Assembly (NCBI GenBank): GCA_021234155.1
Contig: JAJEKV010000005.1
Span: forward strand, 992,001 to 1,056,000
DNA from: Isoetes taiwanensis
Taxonomy: Eukaryota; Streptophyta; Lycopodiopsida; Isoetales; Isoetaceae
Reading direction: 5' to 3'
Length of the DNA: 64,000 nt
The position numbers were made by a program, and so were the translations under genes. The notes beneath the pieces are model-generated. The model had not been told where the DNA came from. It did no database searches and worked only from the letters and a program-made list of their open reading frames with translations. Within the stretch, counting starts at the first letter, position 1; every line of letters starts with the position of its first letter. Shown one piece after another: positions 20,552 to 31,899 of this stretch.

Positions 20552-20835
20552 AACATGGAGGTCCGGAACCTACAAAATAGGTGGCCCACCCAAAAAAACC
20601 CCTACCTCCAAAAATGACACAAAATGGGGGCGCTAGGCAAGGGTGGTAATATTCCCTCCACCCTTGCTTGAATAAGAGTACATAGGTCCCCAAGCGGGAT
20701 CGAACCCACGACTTGGGGGGTCTAGGAAGAAAACACCTCCACTAGACCATTGGGCTAGGAATGATACAACATGGAGGTCAGAAAACTACAAAATAGGTGG
20801 CCCACACAAAAAAACCCCTACCTCCAAAAATGACC
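20425..20835. repeat. 213-bp tandem duplication including the SINE body
   Basis: About 20425-20622 and 20638-20835 are near copies, from AAGGGTGGTAATATTCC through the B and A boxes to CCCCTACCTCCAAAAATGAC. The copy includes flanking sequence beyond the SINE head, so it is a segmental duplication and not a second insertion. Confidence 0.85.
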
Positions 20836-20870
20836 CTCTGCCCTCAAAAGTGAGGGGATAATAATAATAA

Positions 20871-22400
20871 TTTTTTTTTTTCCCTGATGGATCTTGAGCC
20901 CTTGACCTGTTAGGTGGGGGTTTGACCACTTGCCAAATTGGCCGCCCTCTCTTTGATGGACTAAGAGTTGGCTGCAACCACTAAAAGCTGATGTGGCGAA
21001 TTCTGCCATAGATGCAAAACTGCCTGGACTAGACACCCTTCACTTGGTTTGAGCCTTTGACCTGTCGTGTCACAGCAGGGCATCTTGCCTTCTTGTCCAT
21101 TGTACTAATAACACTTCAAGAGGGCTATTGTACTTACCTTTGATGATATCTTAGCCCTCCTTAATGGAACTTAGACTTTTAATCCCCTCCTGCCATACTG
21201 TACCATGCACATGGGGCTTGCAAATAATCTTGCTACACGTGTCCCACATGCGCTTGGGAGCGTTTCTGATTGGAGGATAAAAGCCCCCTTATCAGGTGGG
21301 ATCAGATTTTCCCCCTTCGTGTTAGCTCCTGGCTTTGCTACTCCCCTGTTGGTTCCGGTGAGAGCTTAGAGAAACGAGCATCCTCACGAGTTTACGGGAG
21401 CTGAGATCGGGAGCCCAGACCAGAATGCCTTGCGGGAGCTGCTCGGATTTAAGGTCGATTGATGGGCTTCTTAGGATCTTACATTTGGCTACTGATTTTC
21501 CCCTGTTTTGTGTTTGCACTTACTCTGTTTCTGCTGCAGCCTTGGATTCCATTACAAGCCTCTTCCAAGGTCTTTATTCACCCGGTCGAGGGGCTGTTAC
21601 TGCTGTGAAGCACTTCTTCAGATAGGACTTTTATGCTTTCTTGCACTGATTTGCTGTAGCCCCTGCTAACCCCCTTTTGTTCACTGTTCCAGGATCCAAG
21701 CTGGGGGAGTCCAGTTCCATTTTGGTTCTGACTCCCTCCTCGATGCAAAGGTTGGGCTCCACATGTCCACCCATTTGTTGGCCTCCTCCTCTTTTTTGTC
21801 CTCATTTATTTTTTTTCCATGATCCAGGCATGGTGGGCTGCTATAGTTGTCACAATGTTTGTCCACAGCTCTACCATAAGGAGGTTTATTGGGATGTCCC
21901 TTTGCTCAAACAACGCATGACCGTGTGGCATCTCCAGATGCACCAAACTGTGTATGCTCTTACCACAATCCAGATTTCTTGATCATTCCTGGTTCCAATG
22001 ATCTGATGTGGTCCGGCTGCCATTTCAAACTGGGGAATTGTAGTTCCAACCCAGTGCCAGGTTGTCACATTGCCTTCATAGTCTGTATCATCCTCCTTCA
22101 TGCCTGTTATGACCATGTGCCATGTGAGGCTCACGCTGTAGGTTCAAGACTTCGAGTTGTTTGCCATATTTTTATTGCCTTTTTCCAGATTTTTTGTGCC
22201 TGCTGACAAAGCCAGAAAACATGTTTTTGTGTCGCAGGTTCACCACACCAATTACAAGCATAGTATGCTGGGGCTTGGCCCTTTACATAAATTCTGGGGA
22301 TTGCACTCTTGTTTGCTAGTAGCCAAGTTAAGTATCTTACTTTAGCTTGGCATGCATTAGACCAAATGATCTTTAGCAATCTTGTTCTAACCATCATTCA
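20871..22400 (-). mobile_element. 5'-truncated L1-type LINE, minus strand
   Basis: On the minus strand a fragment begins abruptly near 22400 with the zf-RVT region: IIWSNACQAKVRYLTWLLANKS, then CNWCGEPATQKHVFWLC (CxxC...HxxxxC) and WKKAIKIW. A shifted frame continues with VRAYTVWCIWRCHTV near 21910-21950, the counterpart of the LWNVWKHRN segment of the LINE at 1-6407. About 1 kb of 3' sequence follows and ends in a poly-A tail seen as 11 T at 20871-20881. Upstream domains are absent, as is usual for incomplete reverse transcription. A target duplication was not found. The last 60 bp also carry weak A- and B-box-like words, so a SINE-like 3' end is possible. Confidence 0.8.
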
Positions 22401-22594
22401 ATTAAATTGGGTTTATGTCTTAATTTTGGGACAAATTTCATATTGCATGTTTTAGTAGCATATTCAAATTCACACATTTCACTTCAAAATTATGAAAACG
22501 TAATATCATGTTATATTTACAAAATAGTCAATATTTCACAATATAGCACCATATCATAAAAACGTGATAACAAAAATTTACATAGTTATTCAAC

Positions 22595-25500
22595 TTTCTT
22601 CAAGCACCCCAATGATATCATAGCCTTCTTCCCCGACATCCCCGAGGTATTGTAATTCTCGATTTCTAGCTGGAATAGTGTTTTGATTCCATGAGTACAA
22701 AAACACTTTCATAGTCTAGCCAAAGATCGATCACTTTCGATTTCTCCTCCATCTCTTTGTCCAACAATCTGAAAGTACCTTTCTTTATCCGATACGCTGG
22801 TCAACTGATGCACGACACCACCATTCCACCCGCATTATGGTTGAAGTTAATATTACCTTCTTCTTTGCAAATATCGAGATAGTGAACCCCAACCACACCG
22901 ATATGTATCTAAATCTGATGGCTTTTACTACCACAAATTGGTGGCATTCCAAGTCAAGTGGAAGGTTCATAATCATCCATGCCTAGAAACTTTGGCCTAT
23001 TGTTCTTAGGACCAACATAGTGTTTGTCGAAGGAGGAGGGAGCATATTGCTTATGTAATGCTACTTACAAGTGTCATCAAAATCCTCAAAGACCGCTAAG
23101 GTCTTCCACCTAGTCTTAGGCAACCACCCTTCTTTCAATTCATCCGAGGATGTGTCTATCTCCCAACAAAGTTAATCACCTTCTTCCAAAGAAGCCACCA
23201 AGGCACTTGGTGTCATCCGGATTGGTTTGCCAATGCTTTATATAGTCTTGATTCCTTCCTTAGTCAATCCCAATTGCTTCACTTCTTCAAGAGGTTTTAA
23301 AGCTTTTGGTTGACCTAGAGGTATCATAGGCTTGCCATTCTCATCTCTACGCCATATTTCCTCCCTCCTCTCCACTCATCCTCTGAAGGTCTCATCTTCC
23401 ATTGGAAGATTGGAATCCCATCTCTCACCCAAAAAGTGAACTGCAGAGGCCTGGAATGACCTTCAAGATCCAATGTATAACCATCCACAAAGCTCTTCCA
23501 ATCGGCACTTCTTCTATGAGAGAGAAGCTATAGGGTTTGGAGTAGTGCATTCATGCAAGATTTCCATTAGCCTAGGAAAGTTGGTCACCGCTTGTCGCTT
23601 CAGATACAACTATATTTGCCAAATAATGCATCCACATCCTCATGGGTATGCCCGGCATAAGAAACCCTAAATTTACTCTTTCAAATATCCCCACAAATGT
23701 TAAGTAGGATAGGAAAGAAAACATCCACTGTTTTATTTTGGCCAAAGCACAATTATCAAGTTGCAAGAGAAACCTTTTGGGTAGATCTTGAGGTTTAGCA
23801 CGAAGTTGAAGCTCCAACATGTTCATTAGACCCATGCTTCCTAAACCTTGCCTTGCTGAACTTTTCAATATTGTTAGGGTTTCCATCTAACAATGCTCTA
23901 TGTAGTGCCTCGCTAGTCAGAAGGTCCTCGAGGTGACCATTGTATCCATTTTCATAGTTTCTCAAACACCTCATGATACTCCCAATATGAAAATCTGGAC
24001 CATCACTCCACAACTCCAAACTAAAATGGCCATAGTAGGTTTGATTCTGCCCATGCAAGATTGCCCCTACCATTGAGATCTCAGAAGGGTATGATCTTCC
24101 ACATGACTTTGGTATGTACTTGAATTGTGGAAGACAAGTCTTTTGTATAATACATAAATAGTTATTGGGTTCCAATGCTTAAAGTCCTCCACATCCAATA
24201 ACATGATCTACATGATAGTTGGTCATTATGGTAAAAGCATGTTAGGGTGTACCACTTTTGAACCCGCAAAAGTACATACACTAGGTACTTGAACCCACTT
24301 TCTCATTTTTATTTTCATTAAAACTAGTACAAAAGTCCAAAATAAAAGTCAAGGATGCATTAATATTCAAAGTTAAAATAAAGATAATGCTACCGGAGAC
24401 CAAAATATATATAAAAGTTCTAGAATGTACCTTTTATTGAGATATTACACAAGTACCCAAGACTCAAATACCTGGTACTTTTTTGGTCACTAAATAATAC
24501 TTTTAAGGGACACCCTAACATGCTTTTACCCCATATGGTCCTCCCTTATCCTAGCCCTTTGACTAGGTTGCACAGTCTTATCAAGAGTCTCCTTCAACTT
24601 AGCACATAAATTGCACTTTGCAAAGTTGTTTGAAGTTGCTATGGTGACATGATTGAAATGCTTCTTCCATAACCTACTAAAGCTAGGTTGGGATATTGGA
24701 AGAATTCCCAATTCTCGAAGTAGGGAATTCACTTCTTCCAAAATACTCTTTTTGAGTACAATGTGATGGCAACCTTTTCTCAACAACCGCTTCTTCCCTT
24801 TTCATCCCTTCGCTTTGTGTGGCATAGACTCTCGATTGAAATCAATATATTTTTCAAATATCTCCCCGCAGCCGTGGTCCTAGCTGTTGGTCTCAACAAA
24901 CCATTATTTCCATGTAAAGCAACCTGCTCCCTCTCACTGCTTTTTTTGCCAATTATGCCATGAAGAAGTTGGAATTGCATGGATACTCTGCCATGCTTTT
25001 GTACATATCCATTTGCCTAGCAAAGGGTATCTTTTTGCTTGGGTTTCTTTCATCTTGAAGTGCATGCTCAAGATTGTGTACATGAGGTCCTCCTCTCATC
25101 AACAAAGTACTCTTGAAAAGTGGCTCTTGCTTCCACCAATTGTTCTATTGTGAAGAATTGCATACAATCACTCCAACAACAATCTAAGCCCCTAACCTTC
25201 ACCATTGTCTCACGCTTGGTGTCACTAATCAACTTGGCTCTTTTGCTAGATAATGTCCGCAACCGATACTTTCTCCCTTTTGCCTAGGTTTAGAGTTCCA
25301 ACCGCCAATGGATCAATATCAAGACAATCATTGTCCCCAACAACCTCGTGCTCGAAAAATATAATCCTCCACAAATTGAACACTACTTATAGGCCATGCC
25401 ATGATGCAAGGAACCTCCAATTGCTTGACACAACCAAAACATTCCTTGTCACCCAAACCTTTACCTTTCCGCTTGTCTTCCAACATCGAAATTGCAATAC

Positions 25501-25720
25501 CAATATTGTCTTCCCTAGCCTTTCATCATTAATGAATTTTGACCAGATGATCCTAGCACAATGACTCCTTTGGCCTACTATTTCCTTGTTGCACTTGTGC
25601 ATGATAATCACCTTCTTGTTCCTCCATTGCACCCTACTATAGAGGACTAATTGTTTTTCTTCAACATTCTTGCTAGGAGTTGGTTTTTCATTGATATTGC
25701 TCTTTTCACCATCTTGAGTT
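22595..25720 (-). pseudogene. DUF7869-type transposon-associated protein, decayed
   Basis: Minus-strand fossil of a large protein family found in plants and animals and probably encoded by DNA transposons. In order: KRAKLISDTKRE (25250), a gap, HGNNGLLRPTARTTAAGRYLKN (about 24910), PSFSRLWKKHFNHV (24680), FAKCNLCAKLKETLDKT (24620), then after a MITE EPNNYLCII (24170), MVGAILHG...YYGHFSLELWSDGPDFHIGSIMRCLR (24080-23960), FLLQLDNCA (23765), YLTFVGIFERVNLGFLM (23700) and GHTHEDVDALFGKYSC (about 23640-23595). The LDNC...NKN...V.LGFLMVGHTHED pattern is the diagnostic part. A C-terminal piece ends LGDVGEEGYDIIGVLEES at a stop near 22595. Many frameshifts show it is dead. The catalytic mechanism of the family is not known to me. 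Confidence 0.78.
24230..24530. mobile_element. 301-bp MITE with perfect 20-bp inverted repeats
   Basis: GTAAAAGCATGTTAGGGTGT at 24231-24250 is matched exactly by its complement at 24510-24529; one further G/C pair extends it. The interior is AT-rich and non-coding. It lies between two consecutive pieces of the DUF7869-type gene, so it inserted into that gene. No clean target duplication is visible (CATTAT at the left, CCATAT at the right), so the superfamily is open. The perfect ends suggest a young insertion. Confidence 0.88.
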
Positions 25721-25739
25721 GAGGGGCACCATTGACCTA

Positions 25740-26028
25740 GGCAAATTGCACCCCTTTTTAGTCAATGAGTAAGAAAAAATTATTACACCATAAGATAAAA
25801 AAAAAGTAATACATTTATGGAATATGTAGAGGTAAATCAAATTTTTTAAAAGCAAGAAATTCCTTGGAAATAGGTTTAATATAATAATAACAATGGGCGA
25901 AAACGAAATCATTTAAAACAAGAATTTTCATGGCAACAACAAGGAAATGACATTTATATAAATATATCCAAATTTTAATTATCGAAAATTTGATATATGA
26001 TTACTTAAAAGACATATAACTAATAGAC
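25740..26028. other. AT-rich sequence without a visible gene
   Basis: Very AT-rich with poly-A and ATATAT words. No coding signal. Confidence 0.6.
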
Positions 26029-26180
26029 GGAGAATTTATTATCCATAATAATATACCCTAGATAATATAGTCAAGGGAATTTCAGACGCCAAGCGTGTTA
26101 TTTGAGGCAATAAATTATTCACGCTTAATTTCTAATTAACCCTATATAAACCGTTCACGCCTCAAGACCATTCTCGTCCC
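26029..26180 (+). promoter_or_regulatory. Promoter-like block, copy 1
   Basis: Shares with 27266-27425 the words GGAGAATTTATT, CAGACGCC(A)AGCGTGTT, ATTATTCACGCTTAA, TTTCTAATTA and CTATATAAA. The TATATAAA at 26143-26150 lies 53 bp before the Met at 26203, suitable for a pol II promoter. Confidence 0.5.
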
Positions 26181-26202
26181 CAATTTTTTTTCTCGCCCGC
26201 CC

Positions 26203-26760
26203 ATGAAGCTGCTCAAATGCTCGAACTTCCTCATGAAGAACCCGAGGTCTCGCCAAAGAGACGCCTGGTTGAAGAACCCCTCTTCCCCCCTCCCCTCCAT
26301 AGATTTTCTTGCCCCACCCTCCTCCTCGATTCCATTCGAGGATGATGCTGATTTTGGAAGAGGAGGAGTTGAGCTCCTCCTGATTCCTCCTGATTCTCAA
26401 GAGGAGGAAGAGGAGGAAGAGGAGGAGTTGGAGGAAGAGGAGGAGATGTCCTCCCAAGAGCATGAAAACCGCCCGCTTCTGTGGTTGGCTTGACCCCAAA
26501 ACAGAGAATGAAATCGAGGAGGAGGAGGAGGAGGAGGAGGAGGAGGAGGAGGAGGAGGAGGAGGAGAAGGCTCCACCACCACCAGTTTTGGAGTGGTTGA
26601 GGGATGAACCAGTTTTGCATGTGATTTTTTTTTTTTTTTTTTTTTGCACCTTTCTTTCTTTTCTAACACCTTTCTTTCTTCTTTGTTGCAAAAACGCGTG
26701 GAAGAAGAGTGATGCATCCCAAAGCGCCCATTTTTTTGTTTTTAGCATTCTTACGTAGAA
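26203..26760 (+). pseudogene. Glu-rich reading frame over a GAG/GAGGAG microsatellite
   Basis: From the Met at 26203 the frame reads KLLKCSNFLMKNPRSRQRD, a Pro/Ser part (SSPLPSIDFLAPP) and a first Glu tract (about 26400-26445). It stops at 26493. A frame opening at 26462 takes over with GWLDPKTENEIEEE and a longer Glu tract (26515-26568), then KAPPPPVLEWLRDEP. The two frames overlap by 32 bp, as if one protein had been frameshifted. The Glu tracts are a pure GGA microsatellite that also gives long Ser, Leu and Pro frames on the minus strand; those are artefacts. Its position behind a TATA-like block makes a transposon gene plausible. No family is recognised. Confidence 0.35.
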
Positions 26761-27265
26761 AGTTTTGGACACGCCCCGCATTTTTTTCCAGAATTGTGTG
26801 AAAAGCCTTCGCAATCGCTTTTTTAAGCCTTTCGCATCCAGACATACAACCTGCTTTTAATGAAATCAAACAGCTTTTCTTCATAAACTTTGTCTTCAAA
26901 CAGCTTTCTTTCTTCAAATGCTTTTTCAGACATAAAATTTTTGAATAAAATCAAACCAGATTCTCCAATTATTTTGGCTCCAAGTCGTTTCTAAAAATTT
27001 TGTCTCTCAGAAATTTTGTCTCTCTAAAATTTTGTATCTGTAAATTTTGTCTCAACAAAGTCTCTGAACACTATAAATCAACCACATGAGAAATCTCCAT
27101 GCATCACAAGAACTATAGGAAATTTCCCTATACGACCTAAAACAATTCCCCAACCTTACAAGTCATTTTTAGCCTTGATAACTTTGCCTTTAAAATCATT
27201 TTTAAGTTAGCCTATATAAAATTTCTAAATTCTATTTTTTCAATGCAATAAATGGAATAAAATGT

Positions 27266-27425
27266 CATGGAGAATTTATTGCATGAAATGCAATATTCTC
27301 CATATATACCATATACATGTCATGTCCAAGGAAGACCAGACGCCAGCGTGTTAATTCAAGCAATCAATTATTCACGCTTAACTTATTTCTAATTATGCCT
27401 ATATAAATCCATTTTACGCTCTCAA
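27266..27425 (+). promoter_or_regulatory. Promoter-like block, copy 2
   Basis: Diverged direct repeat of 26029-26180 about 1.24 kb downstream, again with the CAGACGCCAGCGTGTT palindrome and TATATAAAT at 27400-27408. What follows (27430-27770) is pyrimidine-rich leader-like sequence with no clear long frame. The block may be a duplicated promoter serving a second, lost gene. Confidence 0.45.
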
Positions 27426-28319
27426 AGTTCCTACATTTTCTTCCTTCCTTCATACGATTTCGCTTCATTTGCTTGTTCACATGTTTTGATCCGCCCTCAT
27501 CCGGAAATCTTGGTGAGCGTGATTTATATTCATCAATGTTAGATGTTTGGTTTCGCAATTCCTAACTTACTAAAAGACTCGCCTTTTAGTTCTCAGAAAG
27601 ATTCCAGAGCGTAGAAGACTCAGAATAAAACCAAAGCAAGGTCTCGCGAATCGAAAAGCCTCGGAATTAAAACCACAAGCATAGTCCTCCGTTTCTTCAG
27701 AATCCTTCCAGCCTCTCGGAACTCAAGGTTAGTTTTCATTTAGTTTTAAGTTGCATCTCAATGGCGGAGTTTAATCCAAGAAGACAAGCTTTTGCATTTG
27801 CTCGAGGCGTAGGAAGCAGATGATGTTTATGAAAACCGTAATAGTTTTTATAAACTTCATCTCGCTTTTTGTTTCGAAATTCTTGAGTTTCTCTTCTCCT
27901 CAATTAATCATGCTATTGCATGCAAGTTTCTATTATGAATAAGTGTAGTAGAAAGCATTAGAAAAATCTGAAGATATTTTGAAACACGCTAAGCGTGTTT
28001 TATGGTAACCTTAGCCTTCAACATGAATACACGCCGCATGCATTCAAAGCGGGAGCGTGTAAATAATTGCCCATCACCGGCCCTTTATCTATTTACTTAT
28101 CTATCCGCATGTGTTTTTTTTTTTCCCTCCTCACGAATCCACGCCGAAGCGTATAGTTTTTCCTATATAGCGCTTTATACCGAAAGGCAAACAATTGTAT
28201 CCCTACTTTCAACTTTTACGCTTAAACACGGGGCGTGTCTCTTAGTTTCTAAGTTTATAAATAATAAATATAACACGCCAAAGTGAATACCGATAATTCG
28301 CTTCACTTCCTATTGATAG

Positions 28320-28861
28320 ATGCTGTGTTACATTAATCACCCTACAGGACGAAGATGGATTGAATTACATTTGGGCCAGCAATCACACCAAATTCCTTCG
28401 GTTTGGCCCAATCTCCAGTCCGTTGAACTGCGCAAAACAGCACCATTTCGGCTTTTGAGCACCAGTCTTGCAACCCCTGGAGTACTTAGATCAAGTAATG
28501 ATGATGGCAGCAGAGCGCAGGGCAATGATAGATCTGGGCTCGGGGCCCTTGCAATCGCATCGGAGATCAGTTTATCTAATCACTTTGAGAATGCAGTACA
28601 TGCATTGATCGAGAGTGAATCTCGCATCCGCCAGCTCGAGATTCAAAATGAGGAGCCGCTTTCTTAGTGGTTAGCCTCTATGCCCGGATGCCCCAACACG
28701 AACCACTACCACAAAGTGTATACGATGCAATGGAGATGGCTCAACCAATGGAACCACACGCCGGGCAGCGCTTATACGATGCATTGAGGTTCAAAATGAG
28801 CAAAGGTGGAGCAGGAGGAGGAGCAAAGAGGTGGAGGGGAGCAGCGGGGTGGTGGAGCTAG
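28320..28861 (+). other. Two adjacent unrecognised reading frames
   Basis: A 115-codon frame (28320-28667) reads MLCYINHPTGRRW at its start and EISLSNHFENAVHAL and ESESRIRQLEIQNEEP near its end, the last part polar and helix-like. A 64-codon frame follows at once (28667-28861). They could be one frameshifted exon. There is no family match and no support beyond openness. The flanks 27770-28320 and 28862-30240 show only short CACGC palindromes and AT-rich sequence. Confidence 0.2.
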
Positions 28862-30499
28862 AGCCCGGTTTTTGCCGGGTTTTACCAGAAGAATTCACTA
28901 TGCCCTGTGAATGAAATGGGAGTGTCGATAGCCACTACTCAAGAGACTGGGCTTGAAACAAAAGAGTCCGGGATTTTTGTCCGTTTATCCGCTTATCCGG
29001 ATTATATACAATTGTAATCTTTTTTTCCAATGAATACAACAAATTTTGTCTACTTCTATATTTCTACAATGTAATACATGTTACATACCTTTTTAAGCGG
29101 TTTCTTGGCCATGCAACAAATGTTCCAACACTTTCTCCAACCGTCCCCACCGGGTGTCTGCGAGGTAAAGCTTCATCCATAGCGCAGCTTAATCATCAGA
29201 ATTTTGGACATACTTATCCCCTGAGCGGAATTCCATGACATTTCTATCGGATCGATGGAGTCGATCTTGCATAATCCTACTTTTCCTTTTTCTGATTTGT
29301 GGTTAACATGAAACATTCATCTTCGATATCGCAGAAAATTGCTATTCGCACACCTACTATTGGAAATTAATGTTCAAGCTATTGGAATGAGATGAGTACT
29401 GTAATCAGCCATTCTTGAGAAGCTGATTTGAGTCTCCTAAGTTGATTTGAGAAGTCAAGGCGCTATGGAAACTCCGCTGGTCAAAAATTCAATTAGAAGA
29501 AAGATTAGGTTAACTACGCTTTTAGGGCGGGATAAATTTCATGATACTTTTAGGTAGATTGGTTTTAAAAACTTAATGAAAGAAGCTCATGGATCGGTCT
29601 TCGCCATTATTATTAGTATGTATGCCAAGAATATTTCAAACCCAGATTTTGTGTTTTCTTGAAATTCAAATTTCTATTTCTCATTGTAGAAAGCTATTTC
29701 TTCAATTCAGCCGACACAGATCCGAGCGACCTTCCGACTACTAGGCTTACTCCAGATGTCTTCTAAAGCTAATCGAGGTCGAGGGGATTCAAGGCGCAGG
29801 GAAGCGTGGAAGAGGAATTCTAAACCCTCGCTCTTCTCAAGTTTCGTGAGGACGTTGATCGTAATAATACGCATTGGCACGTAACCCTATTCAAGGTATT
29901 TAATTTGCCACGTATCACACAATCGTGTGGAGAGTATTATGTTTTGCATGAATTTGAGATATTTCCTTGCCTTGATTAATATGCTTTGCATGAGTTTGAG
30001 TTATTATGCTTTTGCATGAATTTTAAGTATTAACACTGCCAATGCTCTAATTGTCCGCTCAGAACATAATTTTGCTCGCTTTTATATATATAGAATATAG
30101 CTGGTGTTAGACAAATTGGAGATAGCAATGTTCAATGAGGTTAAATAGTGTGAAATATGGATTCATGAAGGGTATGTAGCTTAAAATGTGGATGCAAAAT
30201 AAATTAGTTTCAAATTCACGATAGCATGGTCAATAATAGGAGACTACCAACACGCCAAGCGTGATTTGTACTAATTTAGGTTTAAATAGTACCAAGCGTG
30301 ATCTCTTGTTCCTAAAAGTACTCTAAAAATTGCTCATCTTCATTTGCGTGCTCAAGAGGAAGAAAACCCCTAATAATTCGGGTTCTAATCCTCCAAGAAA
30401 GCAAGGGCAATGACCCAGATGCGCATCTCATGATCTCACCTAGATGATGAAGGGCCGATTCTTATAGCAACCACTCCACCCCCGCCTCACCAAGAGGAA

Positions 30500-31482
30500 A
30501 TGGACTTAGGTGCTGAGGGTACGCTTGGACCTTGCCAAGACAAATGGCAAGCTCGACTTAACTCTCTTCTCGAGGAAAAAGGAAAGCATAAGATGGCCAA
30601 ACAAGGGATCCTAATTCTTGTGAGGAAGAGGATGACAACAATCGCAAATTGCTCTTTGAGATTACATGTATGTAAGAAAGATCCGCCAGACTTACTCACT
30701 GGGAGAGCTATCAGACAAGGATATTGCTCATGAAGATGTATGTGAACGGTGAGACATGTTTTAAGTATGGCTGGCCAACCAATGTAGCGCTTACGCCAAT
30801 ATCTATTTGCCAAGGGGTTAGCGAGGCATGTTCATTTGAACCGACACCAAGTCACTATTTGCAGCAAGCTAGGAATTAGCAACTTGAAAGCTTCTAAGAG
30901 GGTCCTAGATCTGGGAAGGATGTTCAACTGCAGCTGTCGGCTAAGGCATGGAGGCTTCGCTTTTGAGAATGAACAGATGAGTGGCGCAAACAGAGGCCAT
31001 AACAAGTCAATAAATACCACCATTATCCATTGGGTCTTAAGGAAACTTTGCGATCCATGTGAAGTCCCTCATCCGCTCACCAAGCTCCATTTATGTTAGC
31101 GTAAGATATGATCCAAAGACATGCCATGGAGATTGTTCGTGAGCATGATTAGTAATCCAGGGTCAAATGCCTATATCGTGAATGTGCTACCTTGGGATAT
31201 GATCTCGAACAAGCTCGCTGTGTGGACTAAACGTCCATGAGCTATTATCAAGGATGATATTAAATATGTCATCATCGGCCGTAGTATCCGTTGAGGCACA
31301 AAAAGGCCATCATCAGGCAGGCAGAACAAACAGGCAAAAAGTGTTCTACAATCACTATGCATATAGGAGGTGTCGATCTTGATGCCAATACTTCACCCCA
31401 GATTTGGTCGAGATTAGTGCAACTTTTGAATGAAATGGGAAGACATTTCCCTATACAAAAGGTAATCAACCGGGTTTCATAA
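30500..31482 (+). other. Coding-like remnants, unrecognised
   Basis: Several consecutive short frames look protein-like: DKWQARLNSLLEEKGKHKMAKQG (30530), SLGELSDKDIAHEDVCER (30700), WDMISNKLAVWTKRP (31195) and GGVDLDANTSPQIWSRLVQLLNEMGRHFP (31366-31450). Their spacing suggests one decayed plus-strand gene of about 1 kb inside the CACGC-palindrome region. I cannot name a family. Confidence 0.3.
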
Positions 31483-31899
31483 TTAGACATGCCAGCGCAT
31501 TAACAAATCACGCCAGCGCAGCTGAATCAATCGATTCCACCAGCGCAGTTTCTCAGGTCAACCAATTGATCGGAAAAACACGCCCGGGCGTGAATTCGAT
31601 TGATGGAAAACACGCCTGGCAAGGAATTCGATTGATTTGAAAACACGCCCCGGGTAATGAATTGGTTTACTTGAAAGCATCATGGAATTCCATTAGTAAC
31701 TTTTGAGTTCATTTCACTTGTGCGTGATTTTCTTTGATCAATTCACCCAAATCGCGCCCGCCGGTTTCTATTCTATGATATTGATTCAATGTCCGTATTT
31801 CCATTGCACCATACGTTGAACAACCGCGCCACGCCTGGCCAACAAAGGTGGAATAATATGGCTGCCTACTGCCCACCGCATGTATGGTCAAAGTCTCGA

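Larger units (their letters stand above)
26084..31860. repeat. Dispersed CACGC/GCGTG palindromes
   Basis: Short inverted repeats of one theme: ACGCCAAGCGTGTT (26085), ACGCCAGCGTGTT (27340), AAACACGCTAAGCGTGTTT (27982-28000, perfect), ACGCCGAAGCGT (28141), ACACGCCAAGCGTG (30250), CACGCCCGGGCGTG (31579-31592, perfect), and half-sites near 28220, 28274, 30294, 31520, 31610, 31643 and 31835. The arms stay constant while centre and surroundings change. Confidence 0.6.

Noticed and set aside
20425-20770. tRNA genes on the minus strand
   Set aside because: A and B boxes are present but no cloverleaf acceptor or anticodon stem can be formed; the poly-A tail and duplicated body fit a SINE.
26155-26814. 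219-codon minus-strand reading frame
   Set aside because: It is the complement of the GGA microsatellite and gives poly-Ser; the same stretch is open in every frame.
26029-27425. Pair of LTRs of a retrotransposon
   Set aside because: The repeats are only about 150 bp, lack TG...CA ends, a primer-binding site or gag/pol between them, and are more like duplicated promoters.
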